From Pieris napi (taxonomy: Eukaryota > Arthropoda > Insecta > Lepidoptera > Pieridae), in NCBI RefSeq assembly GCF_905475465.1, contig NC_062241.1, positions 3,410,001-3,474,000 on the forward strand: a DNA stretch of 64,000 nucleotides. Reading direction: 5' to 3'. The translations under genes were made by a program, and so were the position numbers. The notes beneath the pieces were generated by a model that saw only the letters and a list, made by a program, of their open reading frames with translations, made no database searches and was not told the DNA's origin. Positions 1 to 12,227 of the stretch are shown here, piece by piece (position 1 is the first letter of the stretch; every line of letters starts with the position of its first letter).

Positions 1-765
1 TATAATACATATTATATACAAAATTCTAATATTTGACATTTCCGTATCCTGAAGACAACTGTCATTACAATTACCGGGTTGATAAATATCTGTATAACTC
101 GGAAATAGTTTTTGTTTCAGCGCTTCTTGTATACGTAAACGTATTATGTATAATTAATATGCAAATTATTATACATATAATAAAAAAAAACTACTTATAC
201 ATTAGTATTATTACGAATCTAATAATTTTGATTTGAATGCGTAATTATAATGCATATTATATCCAAAACACTATTTATTTAATCATTTTATTATAATGTA
301 TATTATTTCTAGGAAACATTTTTTTAGTTCAATAAAAATAACTATCTACAATAATAAAAAATAGGGGTTAATCGTAGAGGGGTGAAAATTAAGGGTTGTA
401 TGTATTTTTACAAAAAGTTTTGTGTAAAATATATAAATAGAAATTTAGGGGTGGGACCACCCTTAACATTTAGGGGGATGAAAAATATGTTGTCCGATTC
501 TCAGACTTACTGCATATGCATACAAAATTTCATAAGTATCGGTCTAGTTGTATCGGACGAGTATGGGAACGAACATTCTGACACGAGAATTTTATATATT
601 AGATATAAAGAATGTGTAGAAACATTGAATAATACAATAACTTAAAAAAATGCACCTAAGAAAAGACTTATCATAGTGATATATCTCACTTCTTCGTCGG
701 TGAAGACAATAATGTAAGGAATTTAAATATAATACGAAAATTCATACATTTTGGAGTCCTTAATG
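1..765. other. AT-rich intergenic DNA
   Basis: Very AT-rich sequence with short chance ORFs only. No splice-site-bounded coding exon, RNA gene or terminal repeats could be recognised. Confidence 0.5.
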
Positions 766-960
766 TTTGATTAGTATTGGCCTAGTGGCTTAAGCGTGCG
801 CCTCTGAGATCGTGAGTTCAAGTTACGGTACATTTTAAATGTTGACACTCGCTTGTACGGTGAAGGAAACGTACGTCAGGAAACCTTATACCGAAAAATC
901 AGCGTGTGCTGTTCACCTATTTGATATGTCTTTATATTGTTTTGTAGAGACAGACTAGAA
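766..960 (+). repeat. tRNA-derived SINE, degraded copy
   Basis: Contains the A-box-like stretch GGCCTAGTGGCTTAAGCGTG and a B-box-like GTGAGTTCAAG, then a tail with TACGGTGAAGGAAACGTACG and TCAGGAAACC. The same layout recurs at 4676-4893, 7498-7670, 9478-9722 and 26478-26705. It is the kind of tRNA-related SINE common in moth and butterfly genomes. This copy is diverged. Confidence 0.6.
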
Positions 961-2596
961 TAACATAAACTAAAGTTACTTTATAAGTCATTGAATAAAC
1001 ACGTACCTAAGTAGTGCCTTGGAGAGGACCCTTAATTCTATTACCAAGTGGAAATTATATACGAAGATTGTTATATAAATACCAATATACTCTTATTTTG
1101 ACAAGTCGATTACATAATCCAAGGATCGATATGCACGAAATACTTCCATAATTAATTTTATCGTTCGCAATTCGATCATGGTCATCTCGGTCCAATAGTG
1201 ATTTGGTTGTGCAATTTTATGATGTACTTTTCAAGGCAATATTTCCTATGAATTTTACGAAGAAATAAGTTCCTAGTCAATCGTAATGATGAGCTTCGAA
1301 GTGTATCATGCGGTACACGTTTCTTCTTCAGAAACAATTGTTGTTATGCTGAAAATTGAATCCAGAATCTCCACTGCGTCACAGAGCAAAAGCCGAAATT
1401 CTTTAATCACGATTTAAAAGAACTTCAGCTTACTTCAACGTAATTAATACCTATAATATAGTTGACAGAATTATTGGGAAGTCGCAATATTTAAATATAT
1501 AATTCATATAAGGAAATAACTCACATAAACAAATTACCTTTAAGTTTTGTATGTTCTTTACACGAGTAGGTACCTACTAAAAGAAGTACATTTAAAAAAA
1601 ACTTTACCGCATATTTTTCTTTTTTTACATCTATATTTTCCAACTAAAAGTACAGAAAACACAAAAACACACTGAGGGGTTTAACAGTCCATGAAGAGCT
1701 ACACCACATTACAAATTTTAAATTCCTTAAATATTACATTTTATGAAAGAGTTAAAAAAAAATACAAAAAAATATATAAAAGTATCTATTACAGCTACCT
1801 TAATCAGCAAGAGACTAACACATCAAGTTGACAGATAATAATCACATAGATATTATTACGATTTGAAAATTTTACGTATCAACGCCATCTATTGCCACAA
1901 AAATGCAGAATTTCGCTTTTTACAAAAATTACATAAAAGGACTTAGTCATTGTTTATGTCAACTCGTTATGATGTTATGTAACCATGTTTATATACGTAA
2001 AGATTATTTAAAACCGATTTTTTTCAATAGAACTTAAGTTTTACCCATCCAACGGTCAGGTAGGTAGGTAGGCGCGATGATAGAGCAATATCTATGTGCA
2101 CTTTACCTAGGGACGGCTACACTTTAGTATAAGTTTTAAATATGGAATAAATGTTTAATTGGGGCATTTGACGGCTCATTTATTTTTTATTTATCCCATC
2201 GTATTAAATTCGGTACAAAAAAAGCTTTGAATAAAAACATAACTAAGGTCACGAGTTCCTCGTCTTCAACAATCGTGATCCAGGTTTTGTTTGTCGTGGA
2301 ATTATTTATTCAAGTCTTTATCTACGAATGTTGCAAACGTATATTTGTTTTATTCAATATCTATGTATTTATTGTCTTAATATTTACTAACCATATTTCT
2401 ACTGCGAGCAGTGTTAACTTGGTTCGCCAATGCGCAATCGTGATGTGGCAGAGAATATCAGCCGGCAAGTTATGGTGAGATCCAGAAATGACACTGAGTA
2501 TTAAATATAACTCATATACATCAAGCAAACATTCGGAAGACAAGACTAGAATGATCATTTTTTTATACAATTAATTGGCTGTGTTAGTAGTATTTT
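961..2596. other. AT-rich intergenic DNA
   Basis: No gene recognised. A short (GGTA)n run lies at about 2066-2082. The ORFs here lack coding character. Confidence 0.45.
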
Positions 2597-2775
2597 CGCT
2601 AAAATATTTCCGAACTAATTCAAACTTAGGGTCCTTCAAGAAGAGAGCGTACCAATTCTTACAAAGCCGGCAACGCACTCGCGAGCTCTCTGGCATTGAG
2701 AATGTCCATGTTATCACTACAGCCCGTATGCCCGTTTCATTTTGTTCTATAAAAAAGCCACAAAGGACTAACTTA
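2597..2775 (+). repeat. Non-LTR retrotransposon 3'-end fragment (family A)
   Basis: Shares with 5541-5811, 13127-13345, 15895-15980, 50917-51045, 54816-54905 and 55013-55240 a block that reads TTYCCGAACYAATTCAA, GGTCCTTCAAGAAAAGAGCG, AATTCTTAAAAGGCCGGCAA. In the sense frame it encodes a peptide of the type F-x-N-x-x-x-L-G-S-F-K-K-R-A-Y-Q-F-L, the usual C-terminus of a lepidopteran non-LTR reverse-transcriptase ORF. This copy is 5'-truncated and degraded. Confidence 0.6.
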
Positions 2776-2844
2776 CTTGCTCGTGTATAAGGAAAATCTT
2801 GAAACTCCGTAATGCATCTGCCCTATGCCCCAGCGGATCGTCTA

Positions 2845-3172
2845 GTATATGTTAACGTAAAATTGTAAACACCGTTTGATTGTAATCTATCTCGCGAGAT
2901 TATAAACTGTCGAAAGATTGTGAACCTCAGCTTACTGCTTACAATTTAACGTATTATTATTCGGTAGATTGTACTACACTAACTTAGTTATCATTCAAAC
3001 TTCTTTGGTCAATTACATATTAATTTTACTTTCCAACAATTTCATATAACTACCGAATAATAATACGTTAAATTGTGAGGAGTTCGTTGAGGTTCACAAT
3101 CTTTCGACAGTTTATAATCTCGCGAGATAGATTACAATCTAACGGTGTTTACAATTTTACGGTGACATATAC
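2845..3172. mobile_element. Foldback/MITE element with 123-bp terminal inverted repeats
   Basis: The left arm (2845-2967) and right arm (3050-3172) are near-perfect inverted copies around an 82-bp loop. Both arms contain CGTAAAATTGTAAACACCG, ATCTCGCGAGATTATAAACT and GTCGAAAGATTGTGAACCTC. The arms differ by a few substitutions and a small indel. No coding capacity and no clear target-site duplication, so the superfamily is not assigned. Confidence 0.85.
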
Positions 3173-4675
3173 ATCGTTTATTATTTTTGTATATTTGTAC
3201 TAACATATAGGCGGTAAAGTGTAGTATTTAAAGCCATCTTTTTGTAAGTAATACTTAGAAGATAACATTTCTCAAGTGTATAAAATTTGAAATAAGCATA
3301 TAATTACCTAAAGTACAAAAAATACTATATCCTGTTAGAAACACTATAATTTTCTTTAATAAGTTCTATGTACAAACATTGGTTATATGGTATATAATTA
3401 TTATGAGTCATTTATGTCATTTTATATATTGACTTGATACAGTAACCCACATTCTGCATGAAGGTTAAAGTTATAAGGCCAGTTCTAGTTATAAATTAAT
3501 AATTATTAGTGTTAAAAAAACAGTAAATAATCCTTAATAATTATTGCGTTTACGAAATAAGTTAGCCCTAAGTTGTTAGGTTAGTTAACTAAAACTTTAT
3601 TAAAAAGCAAGGATCCACTATGATATCTCGTCATATTTATTGATAGATGTTCTTCTAATTACATCTCTGTTATGATTATAGTTTGAACTTAAATGTCAAG
3701 TCGTAATTTAACGAATAGATCATGCGCGCGCGCAACCGAAAGGTCATCTTTGTCCCTTTTTTTACGACATTGCACAGGTACTGTACTAATATTATTTCTA
3801 TATTATTTATAGATAATATAATATTTATATAAAAAATATCGTATAATATAAAAAAGTAATTTGTGTTATGCAATTATCACAGTATATAATTTATGGAAAT
3901 AACTATGTAAGCTTGACGTGACCTTGGCTCTTTGTAACATATTTCTTGGCAAAAACATACAAAACTGGCTTTATTCACGTGTTCACGTGTTAGAGGTCAC
4001 TTAGTAACACTTTATCTGATTGTGATTATAGATGATTGCTTAATTATCACTGGTATGGAATAATTTTACGGTTCCAAACTATGCTATAGGTAAGTTTTTT
4101 TAAAGGAGAACTTAACTTCATATAATAGTGCAGCGATTTTCTCCAGGCAACCACTGTTAAAATGGGTTAAGCTTAAGCAAAGACTACACATATTTAATAA
4201 TTGTAGTTAAATACAAACAAAAAGCTATTTTTAAAAGCCAGTGACCATATATACTTCAGTCCCATATAACTATAGGTATATTGTTACTATATATGGAATA
4301 ATAATAAATACTTATATTATATTTTTCTTCAAATCTTATTATTGACATGATCCCAAATTGATAACTTTATGATGAAGCTATTATTTTATGAAACATGGCT
4401 ATTGGCTATATTTAAAAAAATCTCTGAAATGTCAGTCGGTCTTCCAAAATCTTCTTTGCAAGGTTATTTTCTTGTTTCTGTTCGAAGAGTCAATAAATAG
4501 TATACGGAATAAGAAAATAATAATACGACCAGTTGCCTGGTGCAATAAGTGAAGCCGTGAAAACGTTGCCAACGCAGATTGGGGGTTCCGTGCCTTTTTG
4601 TATAAGCTCCTATTCAATCTTTAAACAAAAAAATATATCATTAATCAATAACCTTTAACATTAAAAAACCAGCGT
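3173..4675. other. AT-rich intergenic DNA
   Basis: Nothing recognised beyond low-complexity AT sequence. Confidence 0.4.
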
Positions 4676-4893
4676 TGCAATCGTTTCAGGTCTGGTCCTC
4701 AGATTTCTGTATCTGTTTCATGATCATTTGTCTATCTAATAGGCAAGTAATCAAAGTCCTGTGTCTGACACACGCCGCGTTATGAGTCTAAGGCAAGCCG
4801 GTTTCCTCACGATGTTTTCCTTCACCGTTCGAGCGAATGTTAAATACGCGCATAGACAGTCCATTGATGCACAGCCGGGGATCGAACCTAAGA
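4676..4893 (-). repeat. tRNA-derived SINE, reverse orientation
   Basis: On the plus strand it reads CAGATTTCTGTATCTGTTTC, ATGATCATTTGTC, CTGACACACGCCG, TTTCCTCACGATGTTTTCCT and finally CAGCCGGGGATCGAACC, which is the complement of a B box. It is the reverse-orientation counterpart of the copy at 9478-9722. A pentanucleotide (ATGAA)n run follows at about 4957-4978. Confidence 0.75.
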
Positions 4894-5540
4894 CTTTATT
4901 CCGGCATATCTTCTTTCTGTTTCTTATATTTACGATAAATCCAAAGAGATTTTAATGAAATGAAATGAAATGAAATAAAAAAAATTACGTACTTCTTCTT
5001 TTCCCATAGTGCCCATCTCCTTGATATATTTTTCAATATATATACTAAATATTTACTACTAAATTAATATCGAATTCTTCCACAACAAGTAAGGAATGAT
5101 ACGTTTATCGCTTTGATACATTTATGTTTTATACAAAGGAATACGCTTAAAATATTTATTTGATAAATAATTTTGATCCGAATCATTTCAACCTTCCTTC
5201 AATAACTCGTTTTTAACTAAATGTATCTTTTTAAACGGTCTCTGAGATTCCCTTCATCCGGTCGAACGGGTGTAAATATCGTAAATTATCAATCATTATA
5301 GGGATTCAAATGGGCTTATGTTGATTATTTCGTTTTATACATCGTAATTGCACATCTCATTGGACTTTGTTATTTTAATAATTTAAAGTAATATTAATTA
5401 AAAGTAAATTGTTTAAAGAATCGGCAATAATTGACTGAAAAGCATTCGAAACGTAAAATTATTTCCATGAACGCATTCCTTAAGATATGATAACTGATAT
5501 TTAAAAATAAATCCAATTTTATTTAATAGTTTTACTATCG

Positions 5541-5811
5541 GACGTCAAGGCAGAATACAAAATACCATCCGTATCACCTCGTCGCCCGTCGTTTCTCAAC
5601 TACCTAAGCGTTTCTTAAGACAATTTTTTTGCCAACCACCACTATGAGGAACCAGCTGCCCACTGAAGTGTTTCCGAACCAATTGTTACGGTCCTTCAAG
5701 AAAAGAGCGTAAGAATTCTTAAAAGGCCGGCAAAGTACTTGCGATCCTTCCGGATCACCTTAGATCAGATGAGACTCCTGCCCGTTTGCCTCCTATTACA
5801 TATAAAACAAA
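5541..5811 (+). repeat. Non-LTR retrotransposon 3'-end fragment (family A)
   Basis: Longer copy of the same 3' end: GGACGTCAAGGCAGAATACA at the left, then AACCAGCTGCCCACTGAAGT, TTTCCGAACCAATT, GGTCCTTCAAGAAAAGAGCG, AAAAGGCCGGCAA, and at the right CCTGCCCGTTTGCCTCCTAT. Internal stops and indels show it is dead. Confidence 0.7.
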
Positions 5812-6369
5812 ATTATAAGATGGAAAGATTTGCATTTTTATATGTTGTTACGTTACGTTACGTACTCAAAGACTAAAGGACCAAATTAAAACAATCACCA
5901 ATCTATAGTTTTTTTTTATATAGAAGATTAAAATTCCCGAATTCGTGCATATACCATTATTATTCTACATTATCTCTGAGTTATATAGACTTTTTTTTAT
6001 AAAATGACCAGCCAGAATGTGCCGCTAGAAATGAATAAAATACTTGACCTTGCCGAACTTGGAACGTCATATACTAAGTGTGTACCCGTATTAGTATTTC
6101 AATTCACAACGAAGAAACTCAAATGCAATCGAATTATTGTCGATGTTTATTAAATCAGCGCGTGAACGGTGACATTTGACTTGTAATCTAAATTGATAAC
6201 ACATGCAATTCAGCTCAATTACATCAAATAAGCGACTGCCGACCGACTTTCCTATTTAGTGTGTGGTCATCGGGTTAGATTCTTCCATATTGCATAATAT
6301 ATTATACTAGTTTCTTCTAAACATAATTATTGCATATGTTGGTTTTACTGTTATTCTAAAACAAGGACT

Positions 6370-6655
6370 TATATCCTACTAATGTTATAAACGCGAAAGT
6401 TTGTAAATATGGACTACTGAATTGATTTTAATGAAACTTTACAATAATACCTATAGCTTCATCAGAATAACACATGGGCTACAATTTATAAAGTATTGTG
6501 TGAATTGTCCAAAACATCAAGTAAGTAAGAAAAAATCTACCATCTGCGAGCTATTCTGGCGTGCGCTGCCAAAACCGCTAGAGTTAGGCGCTAATATAAG
6601 CTACTCGAAATACTAATCCTGCGCAGACGAAGTCACGGGCACCAGCTAGTAAAAC
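6370..6655 (+). repeat. Helitron-like non-autonomous repeat (Lep1-type)
   Basis: Begins near TACTAATGTTATAAACGCGA and ends ACGAAGTCACGGGCACCAGC followed by TAGT. A TC..TACTAATATTATAAA start and a CTAGT end fit the Helitron-like repeats known from Lepidoptera; some RTE/SINE families end similarly. It encodes nothing. The assignment is from memory of the family pattern only. Confidence 0.4.
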
Positions 6656-7497
6656 AATTATTGTTTAACAATATTTCCATCTATAAATACTAAAAATGAC
6701 TAATTTTATTTTAATTTGACGTTATAGACTAAATAATATAAAGCGCCATGTTTTTTTTTTCGCGCCAACCACAGATCACATAACTCCACAGATAAAAGAA
6801 CGTTATGCATGATATAGAAACAAATATTTTATTTTCATATAGCAACACTAGCAAAACGTGTTTGCTCGATAAAACTAGTATTAATACGATTTCCACCGGA
6901 AAATACCGTTTATTGTAATAGTTTGGTCCACGATTACACTTAGGTTTAAGACTAAACTTTCAATGGATTAATTGCTACGTTTGTTTTATAAACAAGTCAA
7001 TTACTAAATGCTAAATCTGGACTATTTATACAACAGGATGTGAACAGTTCATTGATCCCGTATAAGCCTGCGCGGGAATAAAATAAGGCTTTGGGATCAT
7101 TGGAATTGCAGATACCTTACATTCGGAATACACTATATATTCCAGTATTATAAAAACTTACTCCTCTCTATACGTTTAGACGTTATGGTTCTCTTATTGA
7201 AAATATATTTTTTTACTGTGAAATATCCGAATTTTATTTGAAAAGAATCCTTAGTGACTACAAAGACGTAGCCCATAATCATAAAATAAAAAATATGAAC
7301 AAAATATTTCAAAATTTACTATCACCTAAGAGACCCATTATTTCTTGTTAGAACCCGTATCTATGGCAAATGCAATTTTTACTAATATTATCTGTGGCAG
7401 CGCGGTATAATACATGGTGACGCCACATTTCCCGCCATTGTAAAACGTATGATTAGATTAATTTAAATAATAGTAGTAGATTAAATTACCATTTAAT

Positions 7498-7670
7498 GTT
7501 GGCCAAGTTGGCAATCATGCCTGAGGTCGTAGGTTCGATTTCCAGCTGTCCGGCAATATACTTTATTAGTGCGCATCTGACTCGCTCGTATGGGGAAGAA
7601 AAACATTGTCTCCGACATGTCATATTATGTCAGATAGAATGAAGGCTTATCACCTACTTGTCTATAAATT
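7498..7670 (+). repeat. tRNA-derived SINE, strongly degraded
   Basis: Keeps CCTGAGGTCGTAGGTTCGAT (B box), AGTGCGCATCTGACTCGCTC and a terminal ATCACCTACTTG. Same family as 9478-9722. Confidence 0.55.
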
Positions 7671-8437
7671 AAAAATAGAGTTAGTTGTAGCTGGATTATT
7701 ATAATTATTTAAATTACCATTTAGAATGAGTAGTCTGTGAAACGGCATATACTCAGAGATGTAAAATTTCTCAATACTTCAGTATAAGGTTAATTCCCAC
7801 GAGGCAAATGTTTAATATTTACAAATACTCGCGATAACATACGATCTTTGTTATGATTAGATTTCACTTCCGAGCAATCTTTAACTAATAAATCAAAGCA
7901 TATTTACCTCAAATATATCAAACAAGATATAAAGTCACTTTAATTCTTCCCCTAGAGTTCATAGCCATACTCAGATTCGTTAATTAATACCCTCGAATTG
8001 TTATTAATATTGGTGAAAATTATTGCCCCAAGTAGTTAAATACTAGTGCCCTTTTTTGGCGTCCCGTATGTGAATTTGCCCCCCTCGCCTATTCTTTAAA
8101 GAAACAGCACTTAGCACGAAGTATCGACTCGAGTCACAGGTTTAGAAACACTCGCATAGCAGGTATCAAGCGATGAATCACGTGCAAACATACCGACATA
8201 CAATTAGCATAGGTAATTTGATTCGGTTAATTAGTATTTTCTTGTTAGTGACCTATTTTATTTACACTATAACCCAAATTACTACTAAGGCAAATAAATC
8301 GGTATAGTTTATGATAATACGAAAGTAGAAAGAATATTTTCATGTTATAATAATTAGCAAGCAATCTTACCCGACTATATTCACTAAATTTATATTCTAG
8401 TTATTATAAGGTATACCTATTATTAAATTTATCTATA

Positions 8438-8620
8438 CTAATATTATAAAGAGGAAAGGTTTGATTTTTTGTTTGTTTGAAATGAATAGGCTCCGAAACT
8501 ACTGGACCGATTTCAAAAATTCTTTCACTGTTGGCAAGCTACACTATTCCCGAGTGACATAGGTTATGTTTCATTTTCAAAAAAATTATTTATTAAATTA
8601 ATTATTTTTACTAAAACTTG
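8438..8620 (+). repeat. Possible Helitron-like 5' end
   Basis: Starts CTATACTAATATTATAAAGA, then TTTGTTTGTTTGAA, GGCTCCGAAACTACTGGACC and GATTTCAAAAATTCTTTCAC, a common dispersed lepidopteran leader. No 3' end was identified. Confidence 0.35.
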
Positions 8621-9477
8621 AATAATCTAACCCAAGGTGTAAAAAAATAAACAAAAAAACTTCCTTCAATCGTGTGCGCCTCGAAAACTATTAATGATAG
8701 AATAAAATGATATATTACAAATTTTCAGGACACATCACTATCTATAGAAAAATGTCGCGACACCATGTCTATGTTTTATAGTTACGTCACAATAAGCGTC
8801 CTTTTATTTTTTATTTTTAAATACCACCGCTAGAAAAGGCTCTTTATTCGTACCTAGGTATTGATCTCTATCAAAATAATTACCAACGGTTCACATAAGC
8901 TACAATTTAATGGAATAACCACCAAAAAAGCATGGTGGATTGGTGTTCTCCTGCCTTTTCTCTTTAATAGTTTACTACTATGTAATATAACAAAAATCTT
9001 AGCCACAGCAACGCTTGGCCAAGTCTACTAGTAATAATAACAATGCCTAATTTATTCCTTGAAAAAAAAAAACTTAAAAAATTTGTCCACGTGATATCTC
9101 ATAAGGACGCCATCTTTAATAAAGCTACGATTAATAACCTTTTATTGTAAATTAGTATGAAAACGTGAATAGAAGTCTTTGCATAGGTACATTTAAATTT
9201 TAAACGATTGTGTAAACGACAGGTGCTCTTAAATCTTAACAAACATCTCTTATCAATGTCAATTAGCAGTTAAATGCTAACGTGCCTGAATCCGGTAATC
9301 CTTACAAGCAGTGGTAGCAAAAAAACTTTCTTCACATTAAACAATTACATATATATTATGTATAATATTGTGGTAGATGGACGAAAACTGAAAAATATTT
9401 AAGTCTTCAACATTCATTTGTTTTTTGCATAAAGAGCTGTTTACTACGATTATACTATGTATATATAAACGCTATGT

Positions 9478-9722
9478 GAGCAGTGTTGGCCTACTGGCTT
9501 CAGCGTGTGACTCTCATCCCTGAGGTCATAGGTTCGATTCCCGTCTGTGCACCAATGGACTATCTGTCCATGTGAACCCTTTTTGGATTTCTGTCGCAGG
9601 ACCAAAAATTTACAGCGTGTGTCAGGCACAGGTGGATGATCACCTACTTGCCTATTAGGTTGACAAATGATCATAAAACAGATACATACATCTGAAGCCC
9701 AGGCCTAAAAAGATTGTAGCGC
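9478..9722 (+). repeat. tRNA-derived SINE, best-preserved copy
   Basis: Reads GTGTTGGCCTACTGGCTTCA (A-box region), CCTGAGGTCATAGGTTCGAT (B box), TGTGCACCAATGGACTATCT, CAGCGTGTGTCAGGCACAGG, ATCACCTACTTGCCTATTAG, ACAAATGATCATAAAACAGA and ends AAAAAGATTGTAGCGCCACT. The ORF that runs through it on the reverse strand is not a gene. Confidence 0.8.
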
Positions 9723-11398
9723 CACTGATTTATTTTATTTACTTATAATCACTATATAAGAAGAGAATCCTTGATTTATTTTAGAAATGTGTTCCACGTA
9801 GTTGCAACCGCGATGTTATTATGTGAAACCTAATTTAATAACAGTTCTTAAAGCGCGTTATTGCTTAAGACATTTCGTTAGTTCTAGAATGTCAGCGTAT
9901 CAAATCCAGATTTAGCATGCATTGCAAAATGAATCTAGTTACTTTACGTAGATTTTTATGGAACGTGACAAATTTTTGTATTTAATTTTATCTGGTTAGA
10001 TGCCGCAAATCGTTTGCAATATTGCGCTTACAAAGTTGGCAAATACCATTCCATTAAATTAAAAATAGAACACCGGAAGTCGTTTTTGCTGGAATCCGTT
10101 TGACAACTTCAATGCGCTTTTCTTTTTTCTATAGACTGCCAGTCGCAAAAATAATACTTCGTATGAATTCCAGTTGGTCATGCATTGGCGATTTAATGTA
10201 TATAAATATCACGCCAGACGTGACCATCGACAATTTAAGCTTTACAAAAAACTCACGCTTTTTATTTCAAGATTCGATTTTCAAACCCGAACAAAAATGG
10301 AAGCACAGAGGCCATACACTGTTATTAATTTGCCGACTGTACTTAAGAGTAAAGTTTGTTGTCATAGTGCAGCTAAAAATACTCCCCCTTTGAAGAGCAA
10401 ATACCATTCAAACAGAGCGGTATACTTTATTAATGAAATTATCTTAATTTGTTCTTAAGGAAACTGACTTTCTAGCAATGTTTTTCATTATTCGGGATTT
10501 CATACCTAGTATTCTAAAAAACATAGACTACATGTAGTACTGTATTTGTTATAAGATTATGTTTTAAAACCCTGCCCTGCTGTCTGGGCATGTTTCCGCT
10601 CTTGTCCGATGCCAGGGGAAGTCACTAGTACAGTAATTAAATGTGCATCAAATATTGCATTACATGCAATTGAAATATAAATACATACCGCACTTGAGAG
10701 TACTCGAATTTGATGCTGTGCAATGATCATAATATTAATAGGTACTACAACAATGAAGTTAAGATAAGGAAGTAGGTTATAACAATAGAATTTTTATGGT
10801 GTTTTTAAGTTCCGCTTACTTGTTGGAAACTTGGAACTTGAAACTAATCCCCCCCCCCCCCCCCCATGCTTCATACTTATATAGCGAAAAACCAAAGGGG
10901 GCTCCTGGCTTCGATTCCGGCAATTGTTTCGCCATAGTAAACACTTCTTGGTAGGCACATTTATCTATTAGAGTTGAGACTAATTTAAAAAAATAAGATT
11001 AAAAATGTATATGTCCACTAATAGAAAGAATTTCAATAAATTATTCACATTAAAATCATAAATTTATGTAAAAAAATATTAATTACCTTAGTTAAATAAG
11101 TAATTTAACGGCTGACTAACAATTGCAATGAATTTAAAATTAGTTAATCGTGCGAATAATGTGCGTCTTGCTTGATCTCGGTCAAGGTCTTACTTAACTA
11201 TATATCAATGTTTTAACGTGTATTTATTAAAAAAGCATTACTTAGTAATTACATGTTTAATTAACAGCTGAATGTTACATCTTATTCCTCGTCGATTGCA
11301 ATATATTAACGTACAGTAATACACTGCCATCTAGTGAAACGATGAATAATTAAAATAACCATGGAAAACGTACCTATATTTCGATTAACCGTTCATCA
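9723..11398. other. Intergenic DNA with a 17-nt poly(C) run
   Basis: No gene recognised. Two overlapping short ORFs at 10100-10458 lack coding support. An uninterrupted run of 17 C lies at 10849-10865. Confidence 0.4.
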
Positions 11399-11513
11399 GT
11401 CAGGATGGCCGAGCGGTCTAAGGCGCCAGACTCAAGGGAATCCTTGCCTGTATAACAGGTCTGAGCTGTTCTGGTCCTCTCTGAGGGCGTGGGTTCGAAT
11501 CCCACTTCTGACA
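11399..11513 (+). tRNA. tRNA-Leu (anticodon CAA), intron-containing
   Basis: The acceptor stem GTCAGGA pairs with TTCTGAC, with discriminator A at 11513. The D arm is GGCCGAGCGGTCTAAGGC. The anticodon stem CCAGA opens into a loop with CAA at 11433-11435. An intron of roughly 35 nt follows the position 3' of the anticodon before the 3' half-stem TCTGG. The long variable arm and T arm (GTGGGTTCGAATCCCAC) are those of a class II tRNA-Leu reading UUG. An intron in tRNA-Leu(CAA) is normal for animals. Confidence 0.95.
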
Positions 11514-11804
11514 AAACTTTTTGTTTTTATACTAATTTATGATACATTGATCCTATATTTTTTTAGTATGTAATTAACTGATAATATTATATGGTTATTA
11601 ATTTTATTAAAATATAAATAACTTTATATTAAGAGAATTTTTTATAGAATCCATTTTGAATTTCGGTAAATACATAGATAATATATTTAAAATGCATAAT
11701 ATATCAGTTATAATTCATAGGCCTCAATAGTTATGTTATAATATTATATTAACTTAAACTTAGAGGGTATAATATATAGCTTAAATTCAACATAGTAATC
11801 ACAA

Positions 11805-11876
11805 TCCTCGGTAGTATAGTGGTCAGTATCCCCGCCTGTCACGCGGGAGACCGGGGTTCGATTCCCCGCCGTGGAG
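11805..11876 (+). tRNA. tRNA-Asp (anticodon GTC)
   Basis: 72-nt cloverleaf: acceptor TCCTCGG, D arm with GTAGTATAGTGGTCAGTAT, anticodon stem CCCGC/GCGGG around loop CTGTCAC (GTC at 11838-11840), T arm CCGGGGTTCGATTCCCCG, 3' acceptor CCGTGGA and discriminator G. Position 4 of the acceptor stem is a T-T mismatch where eukaryotic tRNA-Asp has a pair; otherwise it looks intact. A T-rich stretch (TCTTTTTTTATTTTTTTT) just downstream would serve as a Pol III terminator. Confidence 0.93.
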
Positions 11877-12096
11877 ATAATCTTTTTTTATTTTTTTTCA
11901 TAAACATGTCAACTTCATAATTATTTTTAAATTTAATTTAATTTTCAAGCATCATCTTCATCATTTATATATTTTCAAAACTTTACATGATACATATTTG
12001 ACCTTTAAATTAATCTACAATTCAAGTATATTCTCTATACATATAGTAGATGGTCCAAAAACACCCGGACTACTTAATTTATGAATAATATTAGAT

Positions 12097-12227
12097 TATA
12101 AATAAAAAATTACGTCATCAAAAGGCGATGATCAGAAACCCTTACAAAACTGCCACGTGTTTTAGCGACATCTAGTTGAAACAATCAAAACTAAGTAAAC
12201 TGTTTGTTGACAGCGGCTGAGCGCGTA
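12097..12227 (+). promoter_or_regulatory. Candidate tsl proximal promoter and 5' UTR
   Basis: Immediately upstream of the tsl start codon are a TATAAAT (12097-12103), a CRE-like TTACGTCA at about 12110 and a canonical E-box CACGTG (12154-12159). Motifs this short occur by chance in AT-rich DNA; no transcription start is known. Confidence 0.3.

Larger units (their letters stand above)
4894..9477. other. Intergenic DNA between listed repeats
   Basis: Apart from the dispersed repeats given separately (5541-5811, 6370-6655, 7498-7670, 8438-8620), no gene, RNA or inverted repeat could be recognised. The sequence is AT-rich with chance ORFs. Confidence 0.4.

Noticed and set aside
9450..9674. 74-residue reverse ORF
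   Set aside because: It is the complement of a tRNA-derived SINE.
10849..10865. 17-nt poly(C) run as a functional signal
   Set aside because: Most likely a simple-sequence tract of uncertain true length; no associated structure.
11361..11573. 70-residue ORF
   Set aside because: It runs across the tRNA-Leu gene.
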